Notes: a model not told the origin generated them from the letters alone. A stretch of DNA of 5,318 nucleotides from Verrucomicrobiota bacterium (GCA_023459755.1 JAEWSS010000035.1:1-5318); one strand, 5' to 3'; counted from the first letter of the stretch, positions 1 through 5,315 are shown. Numbers and translations are program-made.

Positions 1-194
1 TGATAGTCCGCCGGCAGACGGTTTCCGCCGCGGATCGCATACCAGATAAAAAAACATTGCAGTCCGCACTCCTCCGCCGAACGGCAGAGCGCGGACTGCG
101 CGGAAATGTCAAGCGAACAGAACGGGATGCCGCCGCTGCCGAAAATCCAGCAGCGCATGACCGAGAGAAGCTGTTTTTTCTCTTCTTCCGTCAC
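1..194 (-). CDS. Unrecognised Cys-rich protein, N-terminal 64 codons, runs off left edge
   Basis: I do not recognise this protein. A GTG start at 194-192 is preceded by AAGGA with a 7-base gap, and the frame stays open to the window edge for 64 codons. About 70% of third positions are G or C, as in the neighbouring genes, which supports real coding. The N-terminus is charged (MTEEEKKQLLSVM), then turns hydrophobic and cysteine-rich: Cys at residues 15, 26, 37, 43 and 47, with an aromatic stretch (CFFIWY) near residues 47-52. There is no signal peptide at the extreme N-terminus. The gene follows ilvC on the same strand after 96 bases, so co-transcription is possible. The next in-frame ATG (codon 13) lacks a ribosome site, so GTG is preferred. 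An in-frame TGA lies nine codons before the GTG. Function unknown; the Cys pattern could bind metal, but that is a guess. Confidence 0.6.
   Translation of the reverse strand, partial: MTEEEKKQLLSVMRCWIFGSGGIPFCSLDISAQSALCRSAEECGLQCFFIWYAIRGGNRLPADY
48..99 (-). terminator. Terminator-like hairpin plus T7, inside the leftmost reading frame
   Basis: On the minus strand, GCAGTCCGC (99-91) pairs perfectly with GCGGACTGC (67-59). A second stem in the loop is built around GCCG/CGGC (85-82 with 79-76) and extends through CTC/GAG. After four bases (AATG) comes a run of seven T (54-48). This is the layout of an intrinsic terminator for leftward transcription from ilvC. It lies within a frame that otherwise looks coding (codons 33-49), so it may be a chance structure, an attenuator, or a sign that the frame is not translated. 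Confidence 0.3.
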
Positions 195-218
195 ATCCTG
201 TTCCTTGACGTTGACCGA

Positions 219-245
219 TCACTCCGCCGGTTCGATCCCGGACAT
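219..245 (-). other. Possible eight-residue upstream ORF in frame with the GTG gene
   Basis: ATG at 245-243 has AAGG six bases upstream and encodes MSGIEPAE before TGA (221-219). The frame is the same as that of the GTG-start gene at 194, so replacing the TGA would give one continuous, protein-like N-terminus. It could be a leader ORF feeding ribosomes to the GTG, or the original start cut off by a nonsense change. The rest of the 195-290 gap shows no other feature. Confidence 0.25.
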
Positions 246-290
246 TTTCAGCCTTGATCTGCGGCCGGCGGCGTGCGTTTGTCGTTGATC

Positions 291-1277
291 TTACTTTTTC
301 TCGAACATCTTGCGAATGCGGGCGCCGACGATTTCCGCCGGATGCTTGCCCAGTGCCTCGCGCTTGGCCTTCAGCGTCTTGGCGCCGGAGCGGGCCTCGG
401 TCATCCATTCCTTGGCAAAGCCGCCGTTCTCGATGAACTCCAGCGACTTCTTCATGCGTTCCTTGACCTCGATCGGCAGAATCCGCGGTCCGTTCACATA
501 TTCACCCCACTCGGCGGTGTTGGAAATGACCTGGTTCATCTTCTGGATGCCGCCTTCGTAAATGAGGTCAACGATCAGCTTCAGTTCGTGGATGCACTCG
601 AAGTAGGCCATTTCCGGGGGATAACCGGCCTCGATGAGGACTTCAAAACCGTATTTCATCAGGTCAACGCAACCGCCGCAGAGGACGTTCTGTTCACCGA
701 AAAGGTCTTCGTAGGTCTCCTGCTCCATGGTGCACTCGAGCACGCCGGCGCGGGTCAAACCTTCGGCCTTGGCGATGGCGAGCGCGGTGGCGCGGGCCTT
801 GCCGGTGTAGTCCTGTTTGACGGCGATCAGTCCGGGCACGCCGAAGCCTTCAACAAAGCGTTTGCGCTCTTCGGTTCCGGGGCTTTTCGGCGCCACCATG
901 ATGGCGTCGACAAATTCCGGCGGAACGATTTCCTTGTAGACAAAGTTGAAGCCGTGCGAGCAGCTCAGGGTTTTGCCGGGAGCCAGATAAGGCGCGATTT
1001 CGGCCTTGTAGACCGGCCCGTGGTTTTCATCGGGCAGCAGGATGTGGATGATGTCGGCGGCTTTGGAAGCATCGGCAACGGACATGGTCTTGAAGCCGTC
1101 TTCGACCGCGGCGTCAAAGCTCTTGCCGGGGCGAACGCCGATAATGACGTTCAATCCGGAGTCGCGCAGGCAAAGCGCCTGTGCCTTGCCCTGACTGCCG
1201 TAACCGATGACGGCAATGGTCTTGCCGTTCAAAACGCCGAGATCGGCGTCGCTGTCATGCAGAATTTTCATATCCAT
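291..1277 (-). CDS. ilvC: Ketol-acid reductoisomerase, class I (short form)
   Basis: This is the second enzyme of valine, leucine and isoleucine synthesis. It is a cytosolic, Mg-dependent enzyme that isomerises and reduces acetolactate or acetohydroxybutyrate with NAD(P)H. The 328 residues match the class I length. The Rossmann motif GYGSQG is at residues 25-30, the catalytic-type His in SHGF at 108, and the metal ligands at D191 and E195 (DLFGEQ) and E227 and E231 (FECIHELKLI). The substrate Ser is in ISNTAEWGEY (about 252). Oddities: APKSPG where APKGPG is usual, LTRAGV where GGTRAGV is usual, and a short cofactor loop after GVRPGK (48-52), so the NADPH/NADH preference is not clear from sequence. 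The start at 1277 is set by AAGGAG eight bases upstream; Met3 (1271) is an alternative. The gene diverges from the glycosyltransferase unit and precedes the Cys-rich frame. No other ilv or leu genes are visible. The identification is secure. Confidence 0.97.
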   Translation of the reverse strand: MDMKILHDSDADLGVLNGKTIAVIGYGSQGKAQALCLRDSGLNVIIGVRPGKSFDAAVEDGFKTMSVADASKAADIIHILLPDENHGPVYKAEIAPYLAPGKTLSCSHGFNFVYKEIVPPEFVDAIMVAPKSPGTEERKRFVEGFGVPGLIAVKQDYTGKARATALAIAKAEGLTRAGVLECTMEQETYEDLFGEQNVLCGGCVDLMKYGFEVLIEAGYPPEMAYFECIHELKLIVDLIYEGGIQKMNQVISNTAEWGEYVNGPRILPIEVKERMKKSLEFIENGGFAKEWMTEARSGAKTLKAKREALGKHPAEIVGARIRKMFEKK

Positions 1278-1285
1278 TTTGACAA

Positions 1286-1292
1286 TCTCCTT
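1286..1292 (-). promoter_or_regulatory. Ribosome binding site of ilvC
   Basis: AAGGAGA on the minus strand, eight bases before the ATG at 1277. This near-consensus site decides the ilvC start. Confidence 0.8.
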
Positions 1293-1295
1293 GGG

Positions 1296-1322
1296 TTAAC
1301 TGTTCCACTGTGGAAGCAGCAT
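1296..1322 (-). promoter_or_regulatory. Candidate ilvC leader ORF overlapping a 13-base palindrome
   Basis: The ilvC leader holds an eight-codon ORF, MLLPQWNS then TAA, starting at 1322. It has two adjacent Leu codons right after the start. Overlapping it is a perfect palindrome, TTCCAC-T-GTGGAA (1303-1315). The pairing extends by CTG/CAG (1300-1302 with 1317-1319) across one bulged base, so the RNA could form a small hairpin. Leader peptides with branched-chain codons are known to control ilv operons by attenuation. Here there is no ribosome site before the ATG and no T-run after the hairpin, so classical attenuation is not supported. A protein operator at the palindrome is the other reading. 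Confidence 0.3.
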
Positions 1323-1340
1323 TATTGTAAAATCGTTATT

Positions 1341-1368
1341 AATATACCCTCTTTGGAATCTATTACAA
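1341..1368 (-). promoter_or_regulatory. Candidate promoter of ilvC
   Basis: On the minus strand, TTGTAA (1368-1363), a 16-base spacer and TATATT (1346-1341; five of six match the -10 consensus). The predicted start is near 1334, which gives a leader of about 57 bases containing the palindrome and the ribosome site. This is the only AT-rich block upstream of ilvC that fits. Confidence 0.5.
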
Positions 1369-1387
1369 GGGTGTCGGCGGCGCCGGT

Positions 1388-1415
1388 TCCGGCAAAAATG
1401 TGTTTTTTTACCGGA
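1388..1415. repeat. Imperfect inverted repeat between the divergent promoters
   Basis: TCCGG (1388-1392) pairs with CCGGA (1411-1415), and AAAAA (1394-1398) with TTTTT (1405-1409). One mismatch separates the two blocks in each arm, and the loop is short. It lies upstream of both candidate promoters, between the ilvC -35 (1368) and the -35 of the rightward unit (1422). The T-run is part of the stem rather than after it, so it is not a typical terminator. It may be a shared regulator site. Confidence 0.35.
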
Positions 1416-1421
1416 GACGGC

Positions 1422-1448
1422 TTGCCATTTTCCGGTTTGAGGTATAAT
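1422..1448 (+). promoter_or_regulatory. Candidate promoter of the heptosyltransferase-apbE unit
   Basis: A perfect TATAAT -10 lies at 1443-1448. The best -35 is TTGCCA (1422-1427) with a 15-base spacer, which is short. The predicted start is near 1455, about 40 bases before the ATG. Confidence 0.45.
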
Positions 1449-1478
1449 TTAGCAACAAGTTATTATCAAAAACAACAC

Positions 1479-1483
1479 AAGGA
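1479..1483 (+). promoter_or_regulatory. Ribosome binding site deciding the start at 1495
   Basis: AAGGA sits 11 bases before the ATG at 1495. It touches the alternative ATG at 1483, leaving no usable spacing there, so the start at 1495 (MSAKDF) is preferred over 1483 (MFAEMS). Confidence 0.5.
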
Positions 1484-1494
1484 TGTTTGCAGAG

Positions 1495-2850
1495 ATGAGC
1501 GCTAAAGATTTTTCTATCAATGTGAGTCCGGGCAATCTTTCGGTTGGCCAGGTGCCGTCGTCGGGAACGGTCGGTTCGGTTTCCAGCGAGCCGGCGGCGG
1601 CCACCACCGGCACGTCGGCCAGCGAAGTTTACGGCAGAATTCCGGAACGTCCGCTGCTGGACGCGGTGGAGGGAATCAAATTCGACTTCAATGACGGCAT
1701 CCGGGTTGCCATCCCGGCCGGCGGACGGGAATACCGCGTGGCGTTTTCCGATATGGACACCGGTGTTTATCTTTATAATAATGTAATCCAGCCCGGCGGA
1801 ATCGTCACCAGCGTCAAGAAGTTTTACGTCCGTTTCAAGCTGGAGATCTTTCGCAAGGACGGCGTTGAGCCGATCTTTGTGCACGAGTTCAATCCCGAAG
1901 GCAAGGAAGTGATGATCCAGCTGCCGGTGACAACGCTCGGCGACCCGCTCGGCTGGTTCCCTTATGCCGAGAAATTTCGCCAGAAGCATAAATGCCGGGT
2001 GATCGCCGTGCTGAACGACCCGATCATTCCGCTGTTCCAGAAAACTTATCCGGACATCAAACTCATCACCAAAAGCGAAACACTCAAGTACCGGCCTTAC
2101 GCCACCTATTTTCTCGGGCTGTTTTTCCGCGGCAACACCAGCAATCAACCGTCCGACTTCCGCTACGTCGGGCTGCATCGCACCGCCGGCTACATCCTCG
2201 GCGTTGACCCGAGCGAAACACCGCCGAAGTTTGACCTTTCCGCGCCTCGGCAGATCAAGGAACCCTATGTCTGCATCGGCGTGCAAAGCTCCAATCAGGC
2301 CAAGTACTGGAACAATCCGAACGGCTGGCACGATGTGGTGGCCATGCTCAAAAGCGTCGGCTACCGCGTGATCTGCATCGACCGCGACGAAGTTTACGGC
2401 TGGGGCATCAACTATAACCATATGCCGGCCGGAGCCGAAGACTTCACCGGCGCAAAACCGCTGCAGGAACGGGTGGACATCCTCAAGGACTGCGACTTTT
2501 TCGTCGGCTTGTCCAGCGGACTGGCCTGGCTGGCCTGGGGCGCCGGAGTGCCGGTGGTGATGATTTCCGGTCTTACCCATCCGCTGAACGAATTCAACAC
2601 TCCGTACCGCGTCATAAACTATCACACCTGCAACAGCTGCTGGAACGATATGCGCGTTGATTTCGATCATTACGACTTCCTCTGGTGTCCGCGTCACAAA
2701 GGCACCGATCGCCATTATGAGTGCACCAAGATGATCTCTCCGTATCAGGTGATGGAAATGATCCGCACCATTCCGGCGTTCAAAAAGCAGGAGGCGCGTT
2801 TCCGCCGCGAACAGGAGAAAAAAGAAAAAGCGGAGAAGTCCGCAAAGTAG
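1495..2850 (+). CDS. TibC/Aah-like autotransporter heptosyltransferase (BAHT family)
   Basis: Known members O-glycosylate serines of self-associating autotransporter adhesins in the cytoplasm, using ADP-heptose, and carry an iron-binding four-Cys finger. All family hallmarks are visible in these 451 residues: LGDPLGWFPYAEKFR (148-162; D150 sits where the catalytic Asp of TibC is expected), a donor-site stretch QAKYWNNPNGW with K270, GLSSGLAWLAW (338-348), and the finger with Cys 379, 382, 398 and 410 (spacing X2, X15, X11). The finger includes HTCNSCW, WCPRHKGT and YECTK. Residues 1-45 form a Ser/Thr/Ala/Gly-rich, low-complexity segment that I do not expect in the family, and the last 25 residues are strongly charged and probably helical. 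There is no signal peptide, consistent with a cytoplasmic enzyme. No autotransporter is present in the window, so the acceptor is unknown. A strand-loop-strand repeat adhesin elsewhere in the genome is the expected target; a general GT9 heptosyltransferase is less likely given the finger. The downstream apbE is 12 bases away. Confidence 0.85.
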   Translation: MSAKDFSINVSPGNLSVGQVPSSGTVGSVSSEPAAATTGTSASEVYGRIPERPLLDAVEGIKFDFNDGIRVAIPAGGREYRVAFSDMDTGVYLYNNVIQPGGIVTSVKKFYVRFKLEIFRKDGVEPIFVHEFNPEGKEVMIQLPVTTLGDPLGWFPYAEKFRQKHKCRVIAVLNDPIIPLFQKTYPDIKLITKSETLKYRPYATYFLGLFFRGNTSNQPSDFRYVGLHRTAGYILGVDPSETPPKFDLSAPRQIKEPYVCIGVQSSNQAKYWNNPNGWHDVVAMLKSVGYRVICIDRDEVYGWGINYNHMPAGAEDFTGAKPLQERVDILKDCDFFVGLSSGLAWLAWGAGVPVVMISGLTHPLNEFNTPYRVINYHTCNSCWNDMRVDFDHYDFLWCPRHKGTDRHYECTKMISPYQVMEMIRTIPAFKKQEARFRREQEKKEKAEKSAK

Positions 2851-2862
2851 CGGCGGCGGGAG

Positions 2863-3903
2863 ATGACCGGGCGTTATCGTCGGATCGCGCTGCTGGTGCT
2901 GTCGCTGCTGGCTTTGCTGGCGGCGGCGGCGTTGTGGCGCTGTACCCGCCGCGGCGTTGTCGGCGGAGCGGCGGGCGGACTGCGGCAAACCGGATTCGGG
3001 CTGATGAGCACGTCGGCCGAGCTGGTTTTTGCCGCGGACGACCGTGCGCCGTTCACCGCGGCGCGCGATGCAATGCTGGAGGTGGAGAAAACCTGCAATG
3101 TGTTCGATCCGGCAAGCGAATTATCGCAACTCAACGCTTCGGCGGCGGAGAAGCCGTTTGTCTGTTCTCCAATGCTGTACGGCATACTTTCCGAAGCGCG
3201 CGAGGCTTGGAGTTTCTCCGAGGGGCGGTTTGACGTCACTTCCGGTCCGCTGATGCGGCTGTGGGGATTTTACCGGAAGAGCGGCGCGCCGCAACTGCCG
3301 GACGACAAAGAACTGGTTGCCGCGTCAACCTTGGTCGGGCTGGAAAAAGTGGTGTTCAACGATGCTGAACGCAGTGTGTATTTCACCGTTCCCGGGATGA
3401 GCATCGACCTCGGCGGCATTGCCAAGGGATATGCCGCCGATCTTGCCGCGGCGCGGGCGGCGGCGGCCGGGGCCGGACGCGGTGCGGTAAATTTGGGCGG
3501 CAACATCCGACTGCTTGACGGCGGCGCGGCGGAGGAATGGCCGGTGGCGATCCGGGACCCGATGAACCGCGACGCGGTGTGCGAAGAGTTTATTCTGCGT
3601 CGCGGCGCGGTCTCGACCAGCGGAAATTACGAGCGTTATGTGGTTATCGACGGCAAACGTTATACTCATATCATGAATCCAGTGACCGCCCGGCCGGTGG
3701 ACAACGTGCTGGCGGTGACGGTCACGGCGGCCACCGCACAGCGGGCGGACTGGCTTTCAACTTCGTTGTTCATCGGCGGTGAAAAGTTGGCGGAAAAGGC
3801 GGCGGCGGTTTATCCGGATGTTCGAATCTGGCTGTTTTTGCCGTCGGCGGACGGGACCGGCTATACGGTGCGCCGTTTTTCCGGAGCTGCCGCCGATAAA
3901 TAG
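2863..3903 (+). CDS. apbE: FAD:protein FMN transferase (ApbE), membrane-anchored
   Basis: ApbE enzymes split FAD and attach FMN through a phosphoester to a Thr of membrane or periplasmic flavoproteins such as NqrB/C and RnfD/G, using Mg. The 346 residues are of normal length. Motifs in order: LMSTSAEL (47-54, the MGT-type N-terminal motif), FDPASELSQLN (81-91), GRFDVTSGPLMRLWGF (121-136), IDLGGIAKGYAAD (181-193), NLGGNIRL (210-217), VSTSGNYERY (250-259), THIMNPVTARPVDN (268-281) and ADWLSTSLFIGG (295-306, with the D and T of the metal site). Residues 8-26 form one hydrophobic segment; Cys27 is preceded by LWR, which is not a lipobox, so a signal anchor with a periplasmic enzyme domain is likely. 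GGGAG touches the ATG, leaving poor spacing, so translation may be coupled to the preceding gene, whose stop is 12 bases upstream. Starting at Met48 would lose the anchor. No Rnf, Nqr or FMN-binding target gene is in the window. Confidence 0.93.
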   Translation: MTGRYRRIALLVLSLLALLAAAALWRCTRRGVVGGAAGGLRQTGFGLMSTSAELVFAADDRAPFTAARDAMLEVEKTCNVFDPASELSQLNASAAEKPFVCSPMLYGILSEAREAWSFSEGRFDVTSGPLMRLWGFYRKSGAPQLPDDKELVAASTLVGLEKVVFNDAERSVYFTVPGMSIDLGGIAKGYAADLAAARAAAAGAGRGAVNLGGNIRLLDGGAAEEWPVAIRDPMNRDAVCEEFILRRGAVSTSGNYERYVVIDGKRYTHIMNPVTARPVDNVLAVTVTAATAQRADWLSTSLFIGGEKLAEKAAAVYPDVRIWLFLPSADGTGYTVRRFSGAAADK

Positions 3904-3957
3904 CCGGAGGACGGTTGAACACCGCTGTCAAGCGAGGAGGCTGTATCGTCTCGGTTA

Positions 3958-4101
3958 AAGTATTCCCGGGTTGACCGTGGCGCGGTTGGGGCTTAATGCC
4001 GCATTTTTTTCTTTTTGAGCGATCGTAACGATGCGCCGGAGCAATTCCAGTGCCGTGCGGATTTTCGGCTCATCATATTCCGATGCTTCCGCCGGTGTGC
4101 T
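3958..4101 (-). other. In-frame 48-codon open extension beyond the LacI-type stop
   Basis: After the TAA of the repressor (4104-4102) the same frame stays open for 48 codons to TAA at 3957-3955. Extension residues 8-28 include EPKIRTALELLRRIVTIA, with hydrophobic residues at 14, 18, 21, 25 and 28: a 4-3-4-3 heptad pattern on a charged helix. E. coli LacI carries a comparable C-terminal tetramerisation helix after its core. The repressor is already full-length without it, and the far end overlaps the apbE terminator candidate, so this may be chance, a decayed tail or read-through. Nothing else coding is seen in 3904-4101. Confidence 0.25.
3982..4016 (+). terminator. Candidate intrinsic terminator after apbE
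   Basis: GCGG (3982-3985) can pair with CCGC (3999-4002), or alternatively GGC with GCC around a TTAAT loop (3990-4000). A strong T-tract follows: seven T, one C, five T (4004-4016). The stem is short, but the T-tract and position 78 bases after the apbE stop, facing a convergent gene, support it. No matching T-tract is seen for the opposite strand. Confidence 0.5.
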
Positions 4102-5091
4102 TTATTCGCCGGCCTCCAGTTTGGGGGTGACGATTATCGAGATGTCATCGAGAAAATCGCCTCCTTTTTCGATGCGGTTTATGAGTTCGGTTATCGCCAG
4201 TTCACCATGCCGTTCCGGACAGAGATCAATCGACGCCGGCCGCGGATAAAGTCCGGCGAGATATTCCGGCATGTAATCGCAGGAAACTATGACCGGCAGC
4301 TTGCGTTTATATTGTCTTAAAACGCGGTGCAGCAGCGCGGTGACGCGGTCTTCCGGCGAAAACAAACCGTCACATTCCGGCCATTCGCCGCAGCGGAAAA
4401 CCTGTTCCAGCCCGGCTGATATCGGGGCGAGCGGACAGCACTCCATTGGTTTCGGAAGCGCCAGTCGTACTCGTCGGCATTTCAAACTGCGGGAGAACAG
4501 CTCAAAGGCAAAACCGTCGTTTCTGGCCTGAACGCCGGGATTGGCGGATGGAAAATCGACGCAGGCAAAGCGTTTGCAGGATTTTGCGATCAAGTGGCGG
4601 GCCGCCAGCCGTCCGGCCAGTTCATTGCCGCCGAGCGCCCGGATTTCTCCGGTTGAAGTGCGGTGGCTGTTCAGCCATACATGCGGAATGTTGGCGAGAA
4701 CTCCGGCGAATTCATCGGGTTCGGTGTGACCGGCGATCAGCAGTCCGGAAAGTTCACCGCGCCGGCGGCGAGCGTCAAGTTCCAATGGTTGAATATTGCG
4801 GCGCAGCAGGACAAGGCTCCAGCGTCGCGGCAGACGCTCCACCGCAACGGACAGTTTTCTCATCAGCACATTGGTATCTTGGCGGCAGTCCGGCAGGATC
4901 ATTACGCCGATGGCGGCGGCGGCAATTCTGCCGCGTCCGCGACCGACCGGAGCGTCTTTCAGCCGTTCAAGCACCCGTCTTATCTGTTCGCGCTTTTCCG
5001 CCGATACGCCTTTATAACCGTTCAGTACTCTGGACACTGTGGCGGCTGAGACGCCGCTTTCCAGCGCTATTTCTTTAAGAGTGAGTTTCAT
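4102..5091 (-). CDS. LacI-family transcriptional repressor
   Basis: A 329-residue DNA-binding regulator; family members usually bind a sugar or related ligand and release an operator. The N-terminal helix-turn-helix is unmistakable: LTLKEIALESGVSAATVSRVLNG (3-25 in outline; key recognition residues around AATVSRVLN), then VSAEKREQIRRVLERL. The core follows with family landmarks: ELSGLLIAGH (113-122), HVWLNSH (137-143), GNELAGRLAARHLI (155-168), ARNDGFAFELF (189-199), CDGLFSPED (240-248), CDYMPEYLAG (271-280) and IDLCPERHGELAI (288-300). Odd: the usual hinge helix and its leucine lever are replaced by APVGRGRGRIAAAA (47-60), so operator bending may differ. Start 5091 is chosen because AGGAGG lies seven bases upstream and homology begins at MKLTLKEI; an earlier in-frame ATG at 5130 would overlap the promoter. 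The gene converges with apbE and diverges from a gene starting at 5316. Ligand unknown. Confidence 0.93.
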   Translation of the reverse strand: MKLTLKEIALESGVSAATVSRVLNGYKGVSAEKREQIRRVLERLKDAPVGRGRGRIAAAAIGVMILPDCRQDTNVLMRKLSVAVERLPRRWSLVLLRRNIQPLELDARRRRGELSGLLIAGHTEPDEFAGVLANIPHVWLNSHRTSTGEIRALGGNELAGRLAARHLIAKSCKRFACVDFPSANPGVQARNDGFAFELFSRSLKCRRVRLALPKPMECCPLAPISAGLEQVFRCGEWPECDGLFSPEDRVTALLHRVLRQYKRKLPVIVSCDYMPEYLAGLYPRPASIDLCPERHGELAITELINRIEKGGDFLDDISIIVTPKLEAGE

Positions 5092-5098
5092 TCGCCAT

Positions 5099-5104
5099 CC
5101 TCCT
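5099..5104 (-). promoter_or_regulatory. Ribosome binding site of the LacI-type gene
   Basis: Perfect AGGAGG, seven bases before the ATG at 5091. It settles the start against the upstream ATG at 5130. Confidence 0.85.
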
Positions 5105-5114
5105 GATTGAGGAA

Positions 5115-5143
5115 AATTTAGCTCTAACAATGGATAAAGTCAA
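5115..5143 (-). promoter_or_regulatory. Promoter of the LacI-type gene
   Basis: On the minus strand, TTGACT (5143-5138), exactly 17 bases, then TAAATT (5120-5115). The predicted start is near 5108, giving a leader of about 17 bases with the ribosome site almost at its 5' end. The -35 box abuts the palindrome at 5143-5167, which suggests autorepression. Confidence 0.55.
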
Positions 5144-5167
5144 TGAAATAAATCTGATTTGTATCAT
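5143..5167. promoter_or_regulatory. Candidate LacI-family operator (25-base near-palindrome)
   Basis: Centred on T5155, AAATC (5150-5154) pairs with GATTT (5156-5160), and ATGA (5143-5146) with TCAT (5164-5167). One further pair (5148/5162) matches between them, giving 10 of 12 complementary pairs. It overlaps the last base of the -35 box of the repressor gene and lies in the divergent gap. LacI-type repressors bind such dyads as dimers. The odd centre and AT-rich sequence differ from the commonest CG-centred operators, so binding is inferred. Confidence 0.45.
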
Positions 5168-5208
5168 AATAATTCAGATAATATTCGGATATAAAAACCG
5201 GCGTTGCG

Positions 5209-5236
5209 TTGAAATAGCCAGACGTCCGGATATTTT
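5209..5236 (+). promoter_or_regulatory. Weak candidate promoter for the gene starting at 5316
   Basis: TTGAAA (5209-5214; five of six match), 16 bases, then TATTTT (5231-5236; four of six). The predicted start near 5243 gives a leader of about 70 bases. This is the best rightward pair I could find in 5105-5315. The rest of that gap holds a repeated CGGATAT (5186-5192 and 5227-5233) and a CCGGCCGG palindrome (5257-5264). Confidence 0.3.
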
Positions 5237-5299
5237 GAACCACATAAAGAGATTGACCGGCCGGCAAAAAACTTTGGCGGTTTTTAGTCATCAAATGCG

Positions 5300-5305
5300 A
5301 AGGAG
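5300..5305 (+). promoter_or_regulatory. Ribosome binding site of the rightmost gene
   Basis: AAGGAG ten bases before the ATG at 5316. An in-frame ATG at 5295 (MRRSAIFM) has no such site upstream. Confidence 0.6.
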
Positions 5306-5315
5306 CGCGATTTTT

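Noticed and set aside
57..257. Plus-strand 66-codon ORF at the left edge
   Set aside because: It has no ribosome site, is Arg-rich, and is opposite a frame with better coding bias and a ribosome site.
273..1505. A 410-codon plus-strand ORF opposite ilvC, longer than ilvC itself
   Set aside because: It is the antisense of a clearly identified ilvC, shows no family motifs, and its last part crosses the promoter gap. Long antisense frames are expected in GC-rich coding DNA.
2889..2943. Possible lipoprotein signal on ApbE (Cys27)
   Set aside because: The residues before Cys27 are LWR, which does not fit a lipobox. A signal anchor is the simpler reading.
1408..2988. A 526-codon minus-strand ORF covering the heptosyltransferase
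   Set aside because: The opposite strand has all BAHT motifs and a good promoter. This frame is Arg/His-rich and lacks recognisable domains, which is typical of an antisense shadow.
3931..3960. AGGAGG-like site after apbE suggesting a small downstream gene
   Set aside because: No ATG, GTG or TTG follows at a usable distance with an open frame; the stretch quickly meets a stop.
4446..5078. Plus-strand 210-codon ORF opposite the LacI-type gene
   Set aside because: Antisense of an unambiguous LacI-family protein; Arg/Cys-rich with no motifs and no ribosome site.
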